Made by a program: the position numbers and the translations under genes
In this document: positions 11,967 to 23,390 of the stretch, in pieces
Numbering within the stretch: position 1 is the stretch's first letter
Layout of the letters: the number at the start of each line of letters is the position of its first letter
Source: Vermamoeba vermiformis
Lineage: Eukaryota; Tubulinea; Echinamoebida
Reading direction: 5' to 3'
DNA: 64,000 nt
Assembly: GCA_045837725.1 (NCBI GenBank)
Contig: JBEWZL010000008.1
Coordinates: 124,001 to 188,000, forward strand
Notes under the pieces: generated by a model
The model's database searches: none
Seen by the model: the letters and a program-made list of their open reading frames with translations, nothing else
Told to the model about the DNA's origin: nothing

Positions 11967-13031
11967 TGGCTAGATAGAATTCGTTAGATTGAGGGAAAAC
12001 TGAATCAAAACTAGAAAGTCTAAAAATTGAGTAAAACTTGGCAAACCGAAATCATAATAATTAATATGTTATTTGACCTCGATAGTAGTGTTAAATTTAA
12101 CTCTAACCAACTTCTCGCATTTAGATTAACTTTTCCGACAAAGCTTGCCCGAACCGTCGTTTATTTTTAAAAACATGAAAAAATAATTCTAATATTATTA
12201 AATAATATGATGTGTTCATAAGATTGCATCGGGCAAGGTTACAATCGTTCTTGAAATTGAAATCGAGCGGACTTACCTAAAAAATTGAGCAAGGATTTCA
12301 CCATTTACGTCCAAAAAACTCAGAACCCCCCCTTCAATGGTAGTAAGTTGAGCTTGTGGCCGTTGACTTGTTGCAATCAAAGGATTTATGATAGGAATAA
12401 AAGCAAAGCAAAAACGAAAAAATTTTTTATGCGGCTCCACGTGGCCCTACAAAATCACAAGTAACCGCTTTCAATGAACATTTAGATTCTGCTTAGCACA
12501 CTTAACACCACCAAGCCTTAAAGGGTCGTACCGCGGTAACATGCACATCTAGCGAGTACCATTAGATCCAGTTTAAAATCACGAGATCTCGCACAAATCT
12601 TCGCGTGTTTCTCCAATAGCAGCGTGAGCGCAGGTAAAATTAGTCCGTCTCATGATCGAAGGAATTTCGGTGGGTAAGTCGCAAGTTGCTTAACCAAAGC
12701 CAGACTCACCATTGAGATGAACTCATAATAACCGTTATTCTGATCTCAGCAGCAAAATTACTAAAAAAATGCAGCGACATATATTGTGCAAGCAGAGCCT
12801 TCGGTGCTTCTTTATGCATCGTAAAATTATGCGCCGTGCCGAAGTTTATTTTAATTTTACCGTTGCAGAGCGTTATTATTTTTTGACCGAGGCAGGTCTG
12901 AAGTAGCAGCTGCGCTTAGAGCTAGGCACGCAACGGGCAGAAAAGATGTTGGATAAGAGCCGGCATATCATAAATAAGACTTATTCTTTACAGGAGGTCA
13001 CTAATGTGCACATGAAAACGAATATCAATTA
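11967..13031. other. 1.06-kb intergenic region, no gene recognised
   Basis: Lies upstream of the LRR gene and downstream of STAT, both on the minus strand. I see no exon-like frame, tRNA or known snRNA signature. There is a C-run near 12326 and several short inverted repeats. Confidence 0.5.
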
Positions 13032-15966
13032 TTACAAATCATCGTAGCTGCCAGTGCCAGTCGATGTGGCTGTCTGCGAGTAAAATTGTCGCAAAGCTTC
13101 ATCACGTGGCAGTCCTCTGAATTTGGGTCGACCATCAGCCTCGTGCTCGCCGTAATATTGCATAATCTCTTGGAACTCGAAGCGCGAGTGTAAAAAGTCC
13201 GGCAATGATTTCTTCGGGCCCATAATATCGTCGTCTTTAATCAAATAATTTCTGACTGCCTTTTGACCGACTAATTGTTGCGGATCCATTCCAGGCATTG
13301 GCGGGATCTGACGCGATTAGTGGATGAACACAACGACAGTAACTTAAGAGCAAACTTACTCTATAGCCTACTGTTAGCGAGCCAGGACTTGATTCACTGA
13401 ATCGCAGTAAAAACGAGCCAGGATTGCAGTTAATAAGTGTTCGTTGGACCAGATCTCGGTGCAAAAATCCGTAGATGAATCTAAATGCCACAATGAGTAC
13501 AAGTATTGATGGTAATAATAATAACTACATACCCCATCTTCCACATGGTGCACAAGTTCTTTTGATATCGCAATTCGCGCAACACTTTGCCGAACCAGTC
13601 CCAGAATCGTTCAGCGTTCTTTTGATTGACAGACGTCGCGCTGCCAAAGAAGTTTTGATGAATATAATGCAAGTCCAGCAGTGACAAGCCGCGTGTAGGT
13701 CTCGTTTGATCTTGTTTCGTTGCTTGAATAAAATATCTTTGTACTTCATTGGCGAAGTAATTCCACGTTATCTCGCCCTACATCTCGTTATGAGCACGTG
13801 TTTACATTACGCGTAAGAATCAGGTACTTACAACATTAGCAAACACGTCCTTCACGAACATAATCTTCAATGCATCACCGTATTGTGACTCGTTAGTCAT
13901 CACGAGCAATGGCTTCGAGAATTCACTTTCAAGTGTCACGGGGCCAGCACCGTAGTCGACTTGAACGCCAAAGCGCAGATTGGCAATGTCTTTGCGCGTG
14001 CCCTAATAAGTGTTAGTTAATGACATTTCACCGGATCCAAAACAAAAAGTCACCGGTCAATAATGTTGACTAGGCAAAGACTAGAGAAAGAAAGTATAGA
14101 ATATACTGGTAAAAAGCAAAAAAAGATAAGAGCACAACACCTCCGATTCCCAGGTAGTCTCCTACCCCAGTACTAAGAAGGCCTGAACAAGCTTAACTAT
14201 CGCTGATCGGACGGGAAGCGGTGCATTCTTGTTAGTGTGGTCGTGCCCGAGACGCCTCGCGACATCGTGTTCGGGTCACTACTTTCTGCGACCAAAAAAG
14301 ATCGTGCAACGCGCTTCCTGTCCGGTCGACATAACTAGAAAAACTGATCACTTACTGATTGGAAAGTGAATTGGAACTTGGCAGTTTGTGACATCAAGTC
14401 AATGGACGACGAGTCTGTGTCCAACACGGGCTTGGGTTTCTTAGTCTAGGTGAAAAGAGGTGTTAAATCGATGCACGCACGTGATTATTATGCATCAGAA
14501 GGTACCTTAGAGTTGTACGGATTGTGACAGACGATTGCAGCTTTAACTTGTGACAAGACCTTGGTCTCGATATTTGATGCCTTCAATATTTTAACGTGCA
14601 CAATCTCTTGTTCGATGAGCTGTTTCTTTTTCATGAAAATTGACGGGAAGGGTTGATTGATAATGTACAGGGAGGCGAGACTAGTGCAATGTTAAGAATA
14701 TTCATTTTAGAGTAGAAATACTTACGGCAATGATTGTGGTTGTCCAGTAAGTGTTTCGCGTTCTCGAATGAACAGATCTAGTTGTGCCTCTTGAAAAGCG
14801 AGGTCATTTGTAAGCAGCGTAATCTTGTGCAAGTCATGAGGACTCAACAAATATGTGTCGCGTAGTTTTTTACTGAAGTGGCTCGTGTTAGCGAAATGAA
14901 GGCGTCAACATATTATTACGAGCACTTACAGCTCTTGGACGTAAGCCACATTAGCCTGTTTCATTTTAGTTTGTTCGGCGTACAGTTGGTTGAACGCTTC
15001 TTGCGATGGTTTTTGCATTAATGCTTTTTGGAACGTCCTGAGAGGCGATTAGTCGATATCAAAGTGTCATTTAGTTGAGTTGTAGTACCTCATCTTTTCG
15101 ATTTGTTCTGCGTGACCGACAAGAGCTTTCTCGATCTCTAGTACCTCAGGCAAGTAGTGCAAGGGAAGCACTGCAATGGGTTGTGGTTGTTGCTGCACAG
15201 CTTTGATCGTCTGCTTGCCATTAGCGGCTTTAGTCGAGGTATCCTCGAAGTTGAACAAACTCGGGCCGACGTTAGGCTTGAGCACTTGTTGCGCTAAGAT
15301 CGGAGTTTGGGGTTGAGGAGAGCTCTGTTGCGGGTACACGAATGGCGAGGTGGGTGTTGTGGGCTGTGGCTGTTGGTACAGATTCGTGTTCGCGGGTTGA
15401 TTGATGTGCGCTGTTGGCTGCGAGTGTAAGAACTGTACGCCCGTATTAAAGCCCTGGGTATTTTGCATGCCGGGTGGGAAGTATGAGAAAGGCACTGAGC
15501 TGTCCGTGATCGGATTGGCAGGCACATCCAACAGAAAATCTTCGTCGTACTCGGGTAATGGCATATCGCTAAATAAAATTATTAATAATTAAGCAATAAT
15601 TAGATGATAATGAAGTCCTTATTGAATTGATTTAAAGGCGTATTAGCGAACCTGAAAAAATGAGAAATTTCGATCAGAAAGAAGCAAGCGAGATTTTAGC
15701 CTTTAAAAATAAAATATTGAATTACGTTCGCATAAATATATTAGAATAGGAAATATTAGACGATCACTAGTAATTACACAAAAAAGACTGAATTTTGAAT
15801 TGTTTAATTTCGTAGTCAATCAAGCGAGCAGCTAGCAGTTGATTTTAGCATTATTTGTATTACAATATTTGTTCATATTTTGAAAATAATTAACGGTTTT
15901 ACGAGTGAGCACTTACCCTGTTCCAATTGAATCTACAAAACTATGTATATCAAAATCTCCAGACAT
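13032..15966 (-). CDS. STAT-family transcription factor with SH2 domain
   Basis: The first exon opens MSGDFDIHSFVDSIGTG at 15966. An intron of about 350 nt precedes a Pro/Gln-rich N-terminal region (15092-15568). A helical coiled-coil part follows (exons to about 14700), then a beta-rich DNA-binding-like part, a linker, and an SH2 domain at 13360-13650 with GSFLLRFSESSPGSLTVGY, which includes the phosphotyrosine-binding Arg. The C-terminus ends GTGSYDDL, leaving one Tyr near the end as the likely phosphorylation site for SH2-mediated dimerisation, the layout known from Dictyostelium and animal STATs. The intron at 14003-14355 contains a 5S rRNA gene. Expected to shuttle from cytoplasm to nucleus. 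Confidence 0.9.
14130..14248 (-). rRNA. 5S rRNA gene, copy 1 (in STAT intron)
   Basis: Read on the minus strand, this is a 119-nt 5S rRNA. The 9-bp terminal stem pairs GGGCACGAC with GTTGTGCTC. An internal Pol III A-box-like GTTAAGC follows a GATCAGCG segment, and the C-box region lies near TACTGGGGTAGGAGAC. A T-run follows the 3' end (minus strand, about 14115-14125). It differs from copy 2 (32771-32888) by a single extra base (CGATAGTT instead of CGAAGTT) just before the A box. It lies in sense orientation inside a STAT intron. Confidence 0.9.
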
Positions 15967-17015
15967 GCCGAGGTTAGTCATTTTCAATATGTGCTAAATA
16001 TACAAAATATACAGCTAATAATTTAATTAGGTGGAGTTCAGATGCAGATTTTGCAGGAAATTTGGGTTTGCTGGTTCTACTGCCACAACAAATGCTAGTA
16101 ATTCGGTGGTCGAGATGAACTAGTGCAAGGGTCCAAAAAAAATAATGGGACCTATGTTGTGTTTCCTGCTGAGTTCGAAGCGGTTTGAATTTTTGTGAAG
16201 TCCGTTCAAAGAAGCACACGTGCCCCAAATATCTCCTTTCCTAAGCACAAATCACTTTAATAATAATAAGGCCTCGTAATGTATCAGAAAGGTGGTAGTG
16301 TTTGCTAAATCATATGAAGCAGATTCAGCAAGAGATGCAGGTTCATTTGCGAGCTAGAATATTGAATTAATATTCTACGCACATAAAATCAATTCAACTC
16401 ACACAAGTGAGGGCCAAATGCCATTTAGGTAATTATTATGATTATTCCGGCCGAAATAACAATTCCAAACCTTGATCTGACTTGTATATTGATAGAAACA
16501 ATGCCTAGTCGTCGATTTGGTCAATTAAAAATGCAAACTTGCAACCTTTAATCATGGCAACAGTTCATTTGCAGGTAAATTTGGCAGGACTTTTTAGACG
16601 CGTCTTTTCAGTCCATTTTACTTACTCTTCAGTAGAAGAAGGCACACGAGGCATATCTTATAGCTACTCCTTAATATATCTCATTCTTTGTTATTTGAAG
16701 TAAGTCAGAGGTTACGAATTCTCGATCTCGATCGCGTAGCTACAAATTATTTCCTTTCAAAACTAATCAATGTTCAATATATATGCTTATTTTAAGTAGC
16801 TATAATTTGGTGCGTAAAAACAATTGGCTTACGATTAATTTGAAAGCTTAGTATGTAAATTTTCAAGCGGATCGGGTCTGCAAATAACTCTCTTTTGTTT
16901 TGTTTATTTTCGATCTTACTTAATAATATCATAACATAATATACACTATTTATCGAGTGCTTTTTTATTATTACAACGATTTTGACATGTCATATTTGCA
17001 GCTTCAAACATTACA
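15967..17015. other. Divergent intergenic region between STAT and TPR genes
   Basis: 1.05 kb of AT-rich sequence between two divergent starts. Open frames here have no splice or codon support. A pyrimidine-rich stretch precedes the TPR start. Confidence 0.5.
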
Positions 17016-17906
17016 ATGGACTGGTCCGTTCCTCTGCAAGCTGCCCTTCAAAAGATCAACAACAATGATTACCTCGGGGCACTCTCCGACCTCGAGTACG
17101 TCATGCAACTCTCGCCCACCAACGTCACGGCATTCAAGTGGCGCGGGGTCGTCAAGTATCATCTGGGCCAGTACTACGACTCAATCGCAGATCTCAACAT
17201 GGCCATTCAATTCTCCGAGCAACAGAGCTCTAGTGTGCTCAGATATCGTGCTGAGGCCAAGAAAATGATTGGTCAGTACGACAGCGCCAAAGACGACTTG
17301 TTGCAGGCGTTGAATTTGAAGCGCAATCACAAGACGTATCAAAGCCTTGGCGACGTGAACAAGTTGATGGAGCGCTACGACGAGGCACTGTGCAACTTGA
17401 ACATTGCCGATCAGTTGCGTCCTAATGATCCCTACACCCTGGCACTCCGCGGTGAGGTCAAGATGATGCTAGATCTCGGTGGCGAGGCTCTCGCTGATCT
17501 CAATCGCGCACTGAGCCTCAAATCCAACGACGCGCATGCGTTGTGCGTGCGAGCAGAACTGTGCAAGTGCATGAAACGATACAACGAGGCCTTGTTGGAC
17601 TTGGACATTGCCGCGTCGATTGAGCCCGACAACCAGCACATCATTTCACTGCGCAATGAAGTCAGGTCAATGATGCCCGCGAGTCTTGTCATGTCTTTCT
17701 CGCCATCACGCACGCATCAGCCATCTCTGCATATTCCCGTACCAGCACTATCTAACAATAACAATGCACTGAGTGCACCGATTGTGGAAAATAATACTAA
17801 TATAGATAGCACTATGGATGAGCTCAACGACACTCAAGAAGAAGCTCATCATGCTTCGAGCCAGTCAGGCACTGCAGATCCGAACAACAATTTGACAAAG
17901 AACTAG
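17016..17906 (+). CDS. TPR-repeat protein (296 aa)
   Basis: Single exon. About six tetratricopeptide repeats span residues 1-215 (for example DYLGALSDLEYVMQLSPTN, then YDEALCNLNIADQLRPND, then YNEALLDLDIAASIEPDN), each with the W/L-G-Y-A-P spacing of TPR helices. The last 80 residues are Ser/Asn/Thr-rich and probably disordered. No signal peptide or membrane helix. A soluble adaptor, perhaps for Hsp70/Hsp90 tails, is possible, but no carboxylate-clamp assignment was made. AATAAA-like signals follow near 17963. Confidence 0.85.
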   Translation: MDWSVPLQAALQKINNNDYLGALSDLEYVMQLSPTNVTAFKWRGVVKYHLGQYYDSIADLNMAIQFSEQQSSSVLRYRAEAKKMIGQYDSAKDDLLQALNLKRNHKTYQSLGDVNKLMERYDEALCNLNIADQLRPNDPYTLALRGEVKMMLDLGGEALADLNRALSLKSNDAHALCVRAELCKCMKRYNEALLDLDIAASIEPDNQHIISLRNEVRSMMPASLVMSFSPSRTHQPSLHIPVPALSNNNNALSAPIVENNTNIDSTMDELNDTQEEAHHASSQSGTADPNNNLTKN

Positions 17907-18103
17907 CCCCCGCTTGTTGTACTTGCACTATCGTGCGCGATTTGTATAGATGTATCAATACTAATAAATTAATTACCATAAAAGTCCTCGTGCTTTGATC
18001 CAGATAATTCGCATAAATTCAACGAACAAGTTGTTGGTCACCAACAATAAAAGGTCAATATTCAATCAATGAAAAGATAACGAGACAATAGGAAAAGTCA
18101 ACG

Positions 18104-18807
18104 ATGGCAAACGGCGAGGTCTATGTTTGGGAAGGAAATCAGATCGAAGAAGGAATCTGGTTAGGGAGCGAAGAATCAGCACATTGTGAGCTTTCAGAAT
18201 TACAAGCGAAAAATATAACACATGTATTAACGGTTGGTTTGGGCATTCCGATGCCTCACACTGGCGTAAGTAAATCCGTTACGAATATTATTTTTTGAAA
18301 ATCACGACTAATTATTATAAACAGAAATTACAATACCTGCACATCAAAGCAATTGATCTGCCTCTATATAATATTGTTCAACATTTTTCTGCGTGCTATG
18401 AATTTATCGAAGCAGCCCGTGCATCTGGCGGTTCAGTCTTGATTCATTGGTAAGTTGGGATCTCACAATACAACAATAATAAACATTTATCAACGGTGCT
18501 AATGCAATATTTCCAGTGCTCGCGGCAAATCTCGCAGTGCATCGGTCGTTATGGCCTACTTGATGAAAAAGCATAAAATTTCATTTGCTGAGGCGAAACA
18601 TCGCGTCAGGTGAGTCTAAGCATAATATATTTGCACTTGTAATGATATATTAACACGATTTGGTACTCCAGATCTGCTCGTCCTATAATTGATGTGAACG
18701 AAGGATTTCATGCTCAACTCACTTTGTACGAACGAATGGGCTGCGACACCAACGGCGATACCAAATTTCACGAAGAATATCGAACGACGTACAAAATCAA
18801 GAAATAG
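18104..18807 (+). CDS. Atypical dual-specificity protein phosphatase (171 aa)
   Basis: Four exons (18104-18265, 18325-18449, 18517-18609, 18672-18807) join in frame. The catalytic loop is HCARGKSRSAS, the HCx5R signature split by an intron after His-Cys position 1, followed by VVMAYLMKKHKISFAEA as in small DUSPs. An upstream Asp in IDLPLYN is a candidate general acid. The size matches small atypical DUSPs without a targeting domain. It would dephosphorylate Tyr and Ser/Thr in the cytosol or nucleus. It converges on the F-box/Ras-like gene, with about 130 bp between stops. Confidence 0.92.
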
Positions 18808-18939
18808 TGTTAGCTCTATTATTCAAAATCATGTACAAAGTAAATATTTTTGGCAAAACCAACGCAAAACCGGAGAAGAAGAACAGTTATAATGCTCGAA
18901 ACTAACATTCGATGCTCCATATATTAAAAGATTATACAT

Positions 18940-20015
18940 TCACTGAGTTTTACAGGGCTGCGACTTCTTTTTCTTTTTGAGTTCCTTATCATTGTTTTCG
19001 TTAATGTTTTCAACGTCACTCTGCATCTATTATATTATCAATCAATACAATGGCTTGATAAATGGCAATATTGTTGGTATTACCGAGAACAAATTTAGCA
19101 TTTGCGGCCAAACTTTATCCAGTCCCTGAACATCTTCTCCATCTACTTCGATATACGTGATGCCCATCATTTGACAAAAGTACTATAATACGATTAATAT
19201 GCAACGTGGTTGACAAAAGAGGTATTAAATATGCAGGAGAGGGTACGAACCTGAGCTTGAAATTTTTGAACAGCCCGGTCTTTGTCAGCAAATACGTATC
19301 CAATGAGTACATAATGACGAGGGTATTCGTTGACAGCGCGTTTTTCTGTTATAATGTAATCGATCCATGTAAACACGTTCCAAAAGGAGTTGACATCCGA
19401 CGTGTCATAGACGAGCAAGTATCCTGCAACAGACCTCATAATGCTCATTGTTGAAAAATAGCCAAACTTCAGAGTGATAGGTACGTTCTACAATAGGCAT
19501 TATAATAAGGATTGAGGATTAAGGTAGCTATCGATTCTTACAACTTGGATTTGATTGCCGTTCTCGTTGTACGGGACCCAAGCAGAATCTAGGTATTGAT
19601 AGCGAGTGCGTAATAAATTCAACAAGTGCTCGGATACAACGAGGGCTAATAATCTTAATGATTTGTGACTGGGGCTGATAAAGTCTTTCGTCAGTTCAGG
19701 ATCAAACCCGGCAACGCCTTTGTGCTCGTACAATTTGAGCATTCCCGGCAAATCTAAGTAAAATGAGTACCGTGATATTCGAAAATAAGGGTAATTGTAG
19801 TTACCTTTGATATGAGATTCAATTTCGGTCTGAAATAGGGCAATGTGTTTACGAAACAAGTCGCCAACATTAGATCTGAAGAAGTTGTTGATAAATTGCA
19901 GCTGTAATAGATCTTCAATAGAACAATATTCAATAATGAGGTGCCAGAGCTCTAGGGGAAGTTCGCTGGTGCTTTGATCTTGAAATTTTGATTGAATATC
20001 CTTGTTCCTCTCCAT
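18940..20015 (-). CDS. F-box protein fused to a degenerate Ras-like domain with CAAX-like end
   Basis: The start ATG at 20015 opens MERNKDIQSKF. Residues ~15-55 are an F-box (ELPLELWHLIIEYCSIEDLLQLQ), then a linker (PGMLKLYEHKG). The rest aligns by eye with a Ras/Rab fold: VPYNENGNQIQVNVPITLKF for strands 2-3, FSTMSIMRSVAGYLLVYDTS for the switch II to strand 4 part, SFWNVFTWIDYI, and YFCQMMGITYIEVDGEDVQG. No GxxxxGKS P-loop is present, DTAG is not kept, and NKxD is replaced by YVFADKD, so nucleotide binding is probably lost. The last exon ends in a Lys run and CKTQ, a polybasic plus CAAX-like prenylation tail. It may place an SCF ubiquitin-ligase adaptor on a membrane. Confidence 0.75.
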
Positions 20016-20114
20016 AATTATAAGCAATCTAACTACGACAAAACATTAATTATATATTAATTAATTGTATTCTATTGTGCAAAAAGCAAATCAAAGGCAT
20101 TTCGGTCTCGATCG

Positions 20115-20335
20115 ATGTCGCGAGTTTCCAACCCCTTCGTGCTAGCTGCATATTTGCTTACATTTTGTATACTACTCTATATAATGCATGTAAGCGTAAC
20201 AATTATTGTTTCAACTATTCGTGTTGAAGTTACTGGCAGCAAATTCGAAATGACTATTCAATTATTCTCACTTTACTACCTTTATATGGAAGAGCACAAG
20301 CACACGTGATTTATTTCATGAACATCAGCAGTTAG
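20115..20335 (+). CDS. Candidate two-helix membrane microprotein (56 aa)
   Basis: Two exons (20115-20189, 20240-20335) with a GTAAGC donor and GGCAG acceptor give 56 residues. Helix 1 is NPFVLAAYLLTFCILLYIMH and helix 2 is around YSIILTLLPLY with an HVIYFMNIS end. It starts 99 bp from the oppositely oriented F-box/Ras-like gene. Small two-helix subunits of ER enzyme complexes have this layout, but I cannot name it. Without the splice the frame also stays open, giving a different 64-residue product. Confidence 0.4.
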
Positions 20336-20550
20336 TAGGATAATCGTCAAAAGGGTAAGTATCTGGGATTAATTTGAATTCAATGTAAACCGTTTTCGTG
20401 ATCTCGATCCACACACCAGCAAATTGAAATAAATTAATTAAATAAATATTACAAAATTGTCATTAATAGTTTCATAATATTATTACACATCACCAATTTT
20501 TTTTGGCCGATCGGAATTAACTTTGCCGTTATTTTATCGTAGGTTTAACA

Positions 20551-20931
20551 ATGAGCAGTTATAAGAGTTTTAGCGACATAGAGGAAGAGAATAATGGTTT
20601 GGAAGATGATCTTGTGGTGAGCAAGCCTAAATCCGGTCAAACAACTATTAGAATGCCAGTTGGCCTCGCGTCTTTCGATGACGTGATCGATTATTCAATT
20701 AAAAGAGATCTCGGCGAAGACATTGATGACGAAGAAGAGGAAGAGTTCATTGCTAATTCAGATACAAAGGACGGATCGAGATTTTTGAAAAAATACATCA
20801 ACGGCGATGAAGATCTGACTGAAGAAGAGAGAAGGCAATGTCGTATGCACAAAATAATACTATTACTGCTTGCTGGCGGCTTGACATTGTTCGCACTAAT
20901 CTTAGTGTTTGTACAACACGGCAAAGATTAA
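20551..20931 (+). CDS. Acidic tail-anchored membrane protein (126 aa), unknown
   Basis: Single exon. The first 100 residues are acidic, with a run of Asp/Glu around residues 57-65 (DIDDEEEEEF). One membrane helix follows (MHKIILLLLAGGLTLFALILVFV) and then only a short QHGKD tail. No signal peptide, so C-terminal insertion with a cytosolic N-terminus is expected. I do not recognise a family. Confidence 0.7.
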   Translation: MSSYKSFSDIEEENNGLEDDLVVSKPKSGQTTIRMPVGLASFDDVIDYSIKRDLGEDIDDEEEEEFIANSDTKDGSRFLKKYINGDEDLTEEERRQCRMHKIILLLLAGGLTLFALILVFVQHGKD

Positions 20932-21331
20932 TACTTGTATTTTAGATCTGTAAATAGCTGTACATTTTGAAATTGTGGCTAATGTATGAATCATAAGTTA
21001 GTTTAAAAGTTTAACGGTCTGTCTAAGGCTTTAAAGGTAATTTAACCCTTTAGTGACGGGAATACCTACTACCGACGACCGAATATATATTATATTCGTG
21101 GTAATTGGCTCGAAAAATTTATCGATAGAGCCTAGACCTAGATATAAAATTAATTCTTTATGAAATTTCGTAGAAGTTAAACTTCGTCAACGTCAAGCTT
21201 TCCCCTTAATAATTAAAGGGTCAACCATTTTCAGATCTGAAAGAATTTAAGAAAAGAAGTTGAAAAGCACTGCTGTGACTTAACACCGCACGAACAATTT
21301 TATTAATTATTCAGCATTAACGCTAAGCCAA

Positions 21332-23279
21332 ATGGATGATACTCCCTCGCTATTCTCCTTACCTAGCGATATCACGAAGGAAATCTTTTCGTTGGTAGTC
21401 GGATCAACACAAGAAGCCATTAGGTAATTAAACAATTAAACAATTAATATTAATCAATAATATGCTGGATATTCGTATGACAGTACTGTCGTAAATGCGT
21501 AATTTTACGCAAAAATAGAAAATAGAAAAAGAATTTTAAATGCTAGTTTACAGGATTCAAGCCACGAGCAAAACCTTTCAAAACTTGGTTTGGAAATCGA
21601 TGACTTATTTTTCTGACGTAATCTTGTTTGATCGGTTGCGCACCAAAAAAATCTTCGAGCGGATCAACAAATTGGCCATCAAGTACTTAGAATTAGGTAT
21701 TAATCATTTACATTTTCTTAATATTAATTCTCTTTCGTCTAAATTTCCTTTCACTAGTTCCATTGCCTCCCTCGCCTTCAAACGACAACTTTGAATTAGA
21801 TCTGGCTGAGTTCTCGTCCTTAGAGTATTTGTCAATCGAATCAGATTTACTCATACCCACGCTAAACAATCCTAAACTCAAAGACGCGTTCATGAAACAC
21901 AAAACTTTGACATCTGTCAAATGCATCACTCCACCGCATGCACCACTCACCAACGACCTCGTTCATGAAATAAGTCAATCGAAGAAATTGTATCTGATTG
22001 GCACGTCTAATGGCCACACCTCGCCTACGGTAACCTATATGACCAATGCGCGCAAGTTCACGGTCAAACTCGAGCACGTGATTGGTGGATTTGATGGCGC
22101 GGCGACAGCAGGCAATGCGGCGAAAGATTTCGTGTTGATTGGAACTGACAGCGGTACCGTCACTGTGTTGAAACAAGAGGGTGAGCGGTTGATTTTCAAA
22201 CACTCAGTCAAAGCTCACACCGGCCGCATCAATCACGTGCACACTCATCCTGCATTTCCAAAGAAGGTTATTTGCGTGGCATCGGATGTAAGTTGATACG
22301 ACCGAGTTTGTCATTCCGTTCGTAATAATCAAAATTATCAGGATGGAACAGTCTCACTTTGGGACGTTGGAAATAACTACGAAGAGCCGCGAGTGGTGTT
22401 GAAGTGTGGCGAGCCAATCTACCAAGTCTGTGCGCGCATCAACAAGACTACGGGGCTCGTCATGGCTGCTGGCAAACGGACAGCGTACTTGTTCAACATT
22501 GACAAACGAGAGTTGATTAAGACTGTGCCTATTGACTCGGACATTATTGGTACGTGTCATATTGAGCGCTATTAGTGGTTTACTAACGCGAGTGCAGTGC
22601 TGGACGATGACTCGTTGGACGCCAAGAAAGGCTTTGCAGTGTGCACACATCACGCAGTCCACATATTCAACGATCACGGCGACGAGACAATGACCTACAA
22701 AATGAACTTCGTGAAGCCATTCTGCGTCACTTCTGAGCACACGTAATGTCATGTTTGCACGACAAATAATGATACTTTTTCTGACTTTATTTATTTGTTC
22801 AAGTTTGCACGTGGTTCCTCACGACGGCTATGCAGAAGTACGACTCAAAAGTGCTACAAAGGACGCGTACTACGACAAGGAAGTGTTGACTACATTTGTT
22901 GGCCAGTACCACTCGAAGCCATATACTGGCGCATTTGCCGATAAGCAGCAAGTCATTGTGCTGTCAACTGATTACGGATTCGATGTGCTGGTGAGTTAAA
23001 TACGATAGCTTATTCTACTGAATACAGATTAATATCATATTGATTTTTTTTTAGGATTTCGTTTCAGAACAACCTGTAATGTCAATCGGCTTGCCAGTGA
23101 CAAAAAAGGAAATTGCGACGAGAAATTTCAAGCAAGTCATGTGCTTATTTATTCAAGAGAAGTACTGGCACGTGATCGGATCTGACGGCAAGCTCTATTC
23201 TTGGCGAGTTTATGGCAAAGATCATGTCGAGTCTCTGTCCTTCAGCTTTGTGTTTGCTGAAAACTTTGAAAAGTTCTAA
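21332..23279 (+). CDS. F-box protein with WD40-type propeller
   Basis: Exon 1 opens MDDTPSLFSLPSDITKEIF, an F-box start. Exon 2 completes it with ATSKTFQNLVW. From about residue 110 the protein reads as a beta-propeller: VLIGTDSGTVTVL, HTGRINHVHTHP, then DGTVSLWDVGN, MAAGKRTAYLFN and a last SDGKLYSWRVYG. Most repeats are diverged. The intron at about 22743-22800 uses GTAATG and joins SEHT to LHVVPHD in frame. Expected to bind Skp1 through the F-box and substrates through the propeller in an SCF ubiquitin ligase. Confidence 0.8.
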
Positions 23280-23390
23280 TGTGCCTGTTATTATCGATTT
23301 TAACGTTTATTTACATAATAAATAATAATTGAGGCAAAGCACCCGAAAAATCACAAAAATTGACGTGGAGATCTTTCTTCGGTTGCATAA

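Noticed and set aside
12780-12870. U6-like or other Pol III RNA near GCCTTCGGTGCTTC
   Set aside because: It lacks the U6 ACAGAGA and conserved 5' sequence; the resemblance is limited to a few bases.
15974-16228. 84-codon minus-strand frame upstream of STAT
   Set aside because: Runs against the STAT promoter, with odd composition, no splice support and no recognisable domain.
20015-20027. Start of the F-box/Ras-like protein four codons upstream
   Set aside because: That codon is TTG; the first ATG is at 20015.
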